Positions 15,649-17,549 of a DNA stretch of 17,549 nucleotides are shown piece after piece. The stretch comes from CAZMOK01 sp964567785 (GTDB lineage Bacteria > Bacteroidota > Bacteroidia > Bacteroidales > JAGOPY01). The translations under genes and the position numbers were made by a program. Within the stretch, counting starts at the first letter, position 1. The number at the start of each line of letters is the position of its first letter. The notes beneath the pieces were generated by a model. The model did not search any database, was not told the origin of the DNA, and saw nothing but the letters and a program-made list of their open reading frames with translations. The stretch lies in the NCBI GenBank assembly GCA_964567785.1, contig CAZMOK010000060.1, positions 1 through 17,549 of the forward strand, given 5' to 3'.

Positions 15649-15655
15649 GGAAGGC

Positions 15656-17452
15656 ATGGAAGGCAAACCCCAACAGGAATATAACAACCGGCTGGAATAC
15701 ATCCGCTCAATAAAGGAAAAGCTGTCTAAACAGTACAGGTGGTTAGCCCTCGCCAGGCTTGGCATTTTTCTCCTCACCCTGGTACTCATATATTTTGCAG
15801 TGAATTGGGGCTACACGGCCCTTTCAATCATCCTGGTTTCCGGGATAGCCGTATTTCTTTTTGTGGTGAGGCAGCACCTGAAAATGGGTTCGAGAATATC
15901 ACATCTTGAAAAGATTAAAAAAATAAACGAAGACGAGCTGAAAGCGCTGGACCATGATTTCGGCCATTTCGATCCGGGCGCTGAATTCATCAGTCATGAG
16001 CACCCCTATGCTTCCGACCTGGATATTTTTGGAAAAGGATCAGTTTTCCAGTTCATTAACCGGACATCCACGTTCAGGGGCAAATCAATGCTTGCCAGTT
16101 GGCTTGCATCCTACCAACCGGATGCCGGGGCAATTGAAAAACGCCAGCAGGCAGTAAGGGAACTGAGCGTTGAAAAGTTTTGGAGGGAGGAGTTCAGGGC
16201 AACGGGATATGAGGCGGAGGAGAAGAGGGAGGATTCTGATGAGCTTATCCGATGGGTGGATGAACCGGCCGAATTCCACAGGCCTGCTGTACTTGCATGG
16301 CTTATCATCATCCCTGTTCTCGGTATTGCCACTATTACTTTTGTTGCCCTGGGTTCGATCCCGGCCATAGCCCTGCTGTTTTTCCTGGGGATCTCGTTGT
16401 CGGTATCGGCCAGGTACAAGAAACTGATCGACAAGAAACACCGTAATCTGGGCAGAAGGGCAACGATCATCGAAAAATATTCCCGTTTGCTGACCCTTAT
16501 TGAAAATATGGATTTCAATTCATCCCTTTTAAAAGAGATCAAATCATCGATGGGGGATAAAGAGCTCATGCCGGGGAAAAGGGTGAAGAAGCTTTACCAT
16601 ATCCTGAATGCTTTTGATACGCGCCTGAACCTGATAGCCGGTTTCTTGCTCAACACTTTTTTCCTGTGGGACATGATCCAGGCCAGGAGGCTTGAAAACT
16701 GGGTGGCGGAAAACAAGGGGTTTTTACCTGAATGGATTGCCGCCGTAGCAGAAATAGATTCCCTGGCAAGCCTGGCAAATTTCCGGTATAACTACCCTGA
16801 AACCACTTTCCCGGAGCCAGGCCATGATGATGATTTCATTATTGATGGTGAAGGGCTGGGCCACCCGATTATTCCTGAAAAAGACCTGGTAAGAAACCCG
16901 GTCCTGGTGAATGGCGGAGGTAAATTCCAAATCATCACAGGGGCCAACATGGCCGGAAAGAGCACTTACCTGCGCACTGTTGGTGTAAACCTTGTACTTG
17001 CCATGGCCGGGGCGCCTGTATCGGCGAAGAGATTTATCTTTTCACCGGTGCGTATCATGACCAGCATCCGCACCTCTGATTCCCTGCTAAAAAATGAATC
17101 GTATTTCTACGCTGAGCTGAAGCGCCTGGGCCAGATCATCGGAACGCTTGAATCGGGCGAAAGGCTGTTCATCCTTCTTGATGAGATCCTGAAGGGCACC
17201 AATTCGAAAGACAAGCAGGCCGGGTCGATGGAGCTTATGAAAAAGCTGTTGAATTATAAAGCCTATGGATTGGTTGCCACACATGACCTTGCCCTCGGAG
17301 AGCTTGAACAGGAATACCCGGGCGAAATTACCAACAGATCGTTCGAAGTGGTTATCAGGGACGACCAGCTTGTTTTTGATTACAAGATCCGCGACGGCAT
17401 AGCGAGGCAGATGAATGCGACGTTTTTAATGAAGAAAATGGGGATAACGTAG
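15656..17452 (+). CDS. Membrane-anchored MutS-like ATPase
   Basis: 598-residue MutS-related protein that keeps the lever/core region and C-terminal ABC-type ATPase but lacks the N-terminal mismatch-recognition domain. Four hydrophobic segments are readable at about 30-48, 53-72, 212-232 and 234-252, placing the protein in the inner membrane. The part at about 120-150 (DLDIFGKGSVFQFINRT) resembles the MutS core start; Walker A is GANMAGKST (429-437), Walker B ILLDE (506-510), followed by GTNSKDKQAGS and VATHD. Similar membrane MutS-like proteins occur across Bacteroidota, without a known role; canonical mismatch repair is unlikely. Last gene of the operon, 7 bp after the CYTH gene, convergent with the next gene after 13 bp. 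Confidence 0.92.
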   Translation: MEGKPQQEYNNRLEYIRSIKEKLSKQYRWLALARLGIFLLTLVLIYFAVNWGYTALSIILVSGIAVFLFVVRQHLKMGSRISHLEKIKKINEDELKALDHDFGHFDPGAEFISHEHPYASDLDIFGKGSVFQFINRTSTFRGKSMLASWLASYQPDAGAIEKRQQAVRELSVEKFWREEFRATGYEAEEKREDSDELIRWVDEPAEFHRPAVLAWLIIIPVLGIATITFVALGSIPAIALLFFLGISLSVSARYKKLIDKKHRNLGRRATIIEKYSRLLTLIENMDFNSSLLKEIKSSMGDKELMPGKRVKKLYHILNAFDTRLNLIAGFLLNTFFLWDMIQARRLENWVAENKGFLPEWIAAVAEIDSLASLANFRYNYPETTFPEPGHDDDFIIDGEGLGHPIIPEKDLVRNPVLVNGGGKFQIITGANMAGKSTYLRTVGVNLVLAMAGAPVSAKRFIFSPVRIMTSIRTSDSLLKNESYFYAELKRLGQIIGTLESGERLFILLDEILKGTNSKDKQAGSMELMKKLLNYKAYGLVATHDLALGELEQEYPGEITNRSFEVVIRDDQLVFDYKIRDGIARQMNATFLMKKMGIT

Positions 17453-17465
17453 TCATAGTACTATG

Positions 17466-17549
17466 TTACTCCACCTCTTCCATCACTGCTTTCTTTTTCA
17501 CTTCGGTCTTCTTTTTCTTCGGAGCGATGGTAAGCTCGTCGATCAGGTT
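17466..17549 (-). CDS. C-terminal end of an unidentified lysine-rich protein (partial)
   Basis: Minus-strand frame open from the right edge to a TAA at 17466-17468, giving 27 residues: LIDELTIAPKKKK followed by a charged tail ending MEEVE. This looks like a disordered basic/acidic C-terminal tail. Too short to assign a family. The gene is convergent with the MutS-like gene, with only 13 bp between stops, which contain a 12-bp palindrome (17454-17465) without a T-run. Confidence 0.6.
   Translation of the reverse strand, partial: NLIDELTIAPKKKKTEVKKKAVMEEVE

Noticed and set aside
17454..17465. Perfect 12-bp palindrome CATAGTACTATG between convergent genes
   Set aside because: Too short and AT-rich for a terminator, no T-run and no second copy noticed; could be chance.
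1..17549. CRISPR arrays, tRNA/rRNA genes, prophage or defence modules
   Set aside because: No regularly spaced repeats, no cloverleaf or rRNA-like segments, and no phage or defence protein families were seen on either strand.

Overview
The window (about 17.5 kb, mid-GC, almost fully coding) looks like ordinary chromosome from a member of the Bacteroidota, most likely a Bacteroidales/Marinilabiliales-type organism. Support: an S46 dipeptidyl-peptidase, a MlaE-MlaF-CvpA cluster, a DUF47/PiT phosphate pair, a membrane-spanning MutS-like ATPase, near absence of Shine-Dalgarno sites, and Bacteroidota-type -7 promoter boxes (TAnnTTTG) upstream of several transcription units. No phage, transposase, CRISPR, tRNA or rRNA was seen.

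Layout. (1) 1-4822, minus strand: an aminotransferase overlapping an omega-amidase gene (glutamine transaminase/omega-amidase type), then TrkA and TrkH (potassium uptake; TrkH runs off the left edge probably only a few codons before its stop). (2) 4823-4958: divergent promoter region with a small inverted repeat. (3) 4959-6149, plus: phosphoglycerate kinase. (4) 6150-6350: gene-free convergent region holding two copies, in opposite orientation, of a ~34-bp palindromic repeat; one supplies the stop codon of the facing gene. (5) 6348-8355, minus: MlaE permease, MlaF ATPase and CvpA-like membrane protein, with start/stop overlaps. (6) 8356-9278: divergent promoter region, then a tiny lipoprotein gene overlapping a SprT-like metalloprotease gene. 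(7) 9324-12663, plus: mannose-1-phosphate guanylyltransferase and a secreted S46 peptidase, closed by a clear intrinsic terminator. (8) 12715-17452, plus: promoter and a compact five-gene operon: DUF47 phosphate-transport accessory protein, PiT transporter, an unrecognised 192-residue protein, a CYTH triphosphatase-type protein, and a membrane-anchored MutS-like ATPase. (9) 17466-17549, minus: lysine-rich C-terminus of an unidentified convergent gene.

How the genes work together: most are housekeeping (glycolysis, K+ uptake, outer-membrane lipid transport, GDP-mannose supply, peptide utilisation). The least explained parts are the phosphate-associated operon (8), where an uncharacterised protein sits between a phosphate transporter and a triphosphatase-fold protein and is co-transcribed with a membrane MutS homologue, and the paired palindromic repeats at 6171-6349. 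I see no clear evidence of an entirely new defence or mobile system; the findings are modest candidates.
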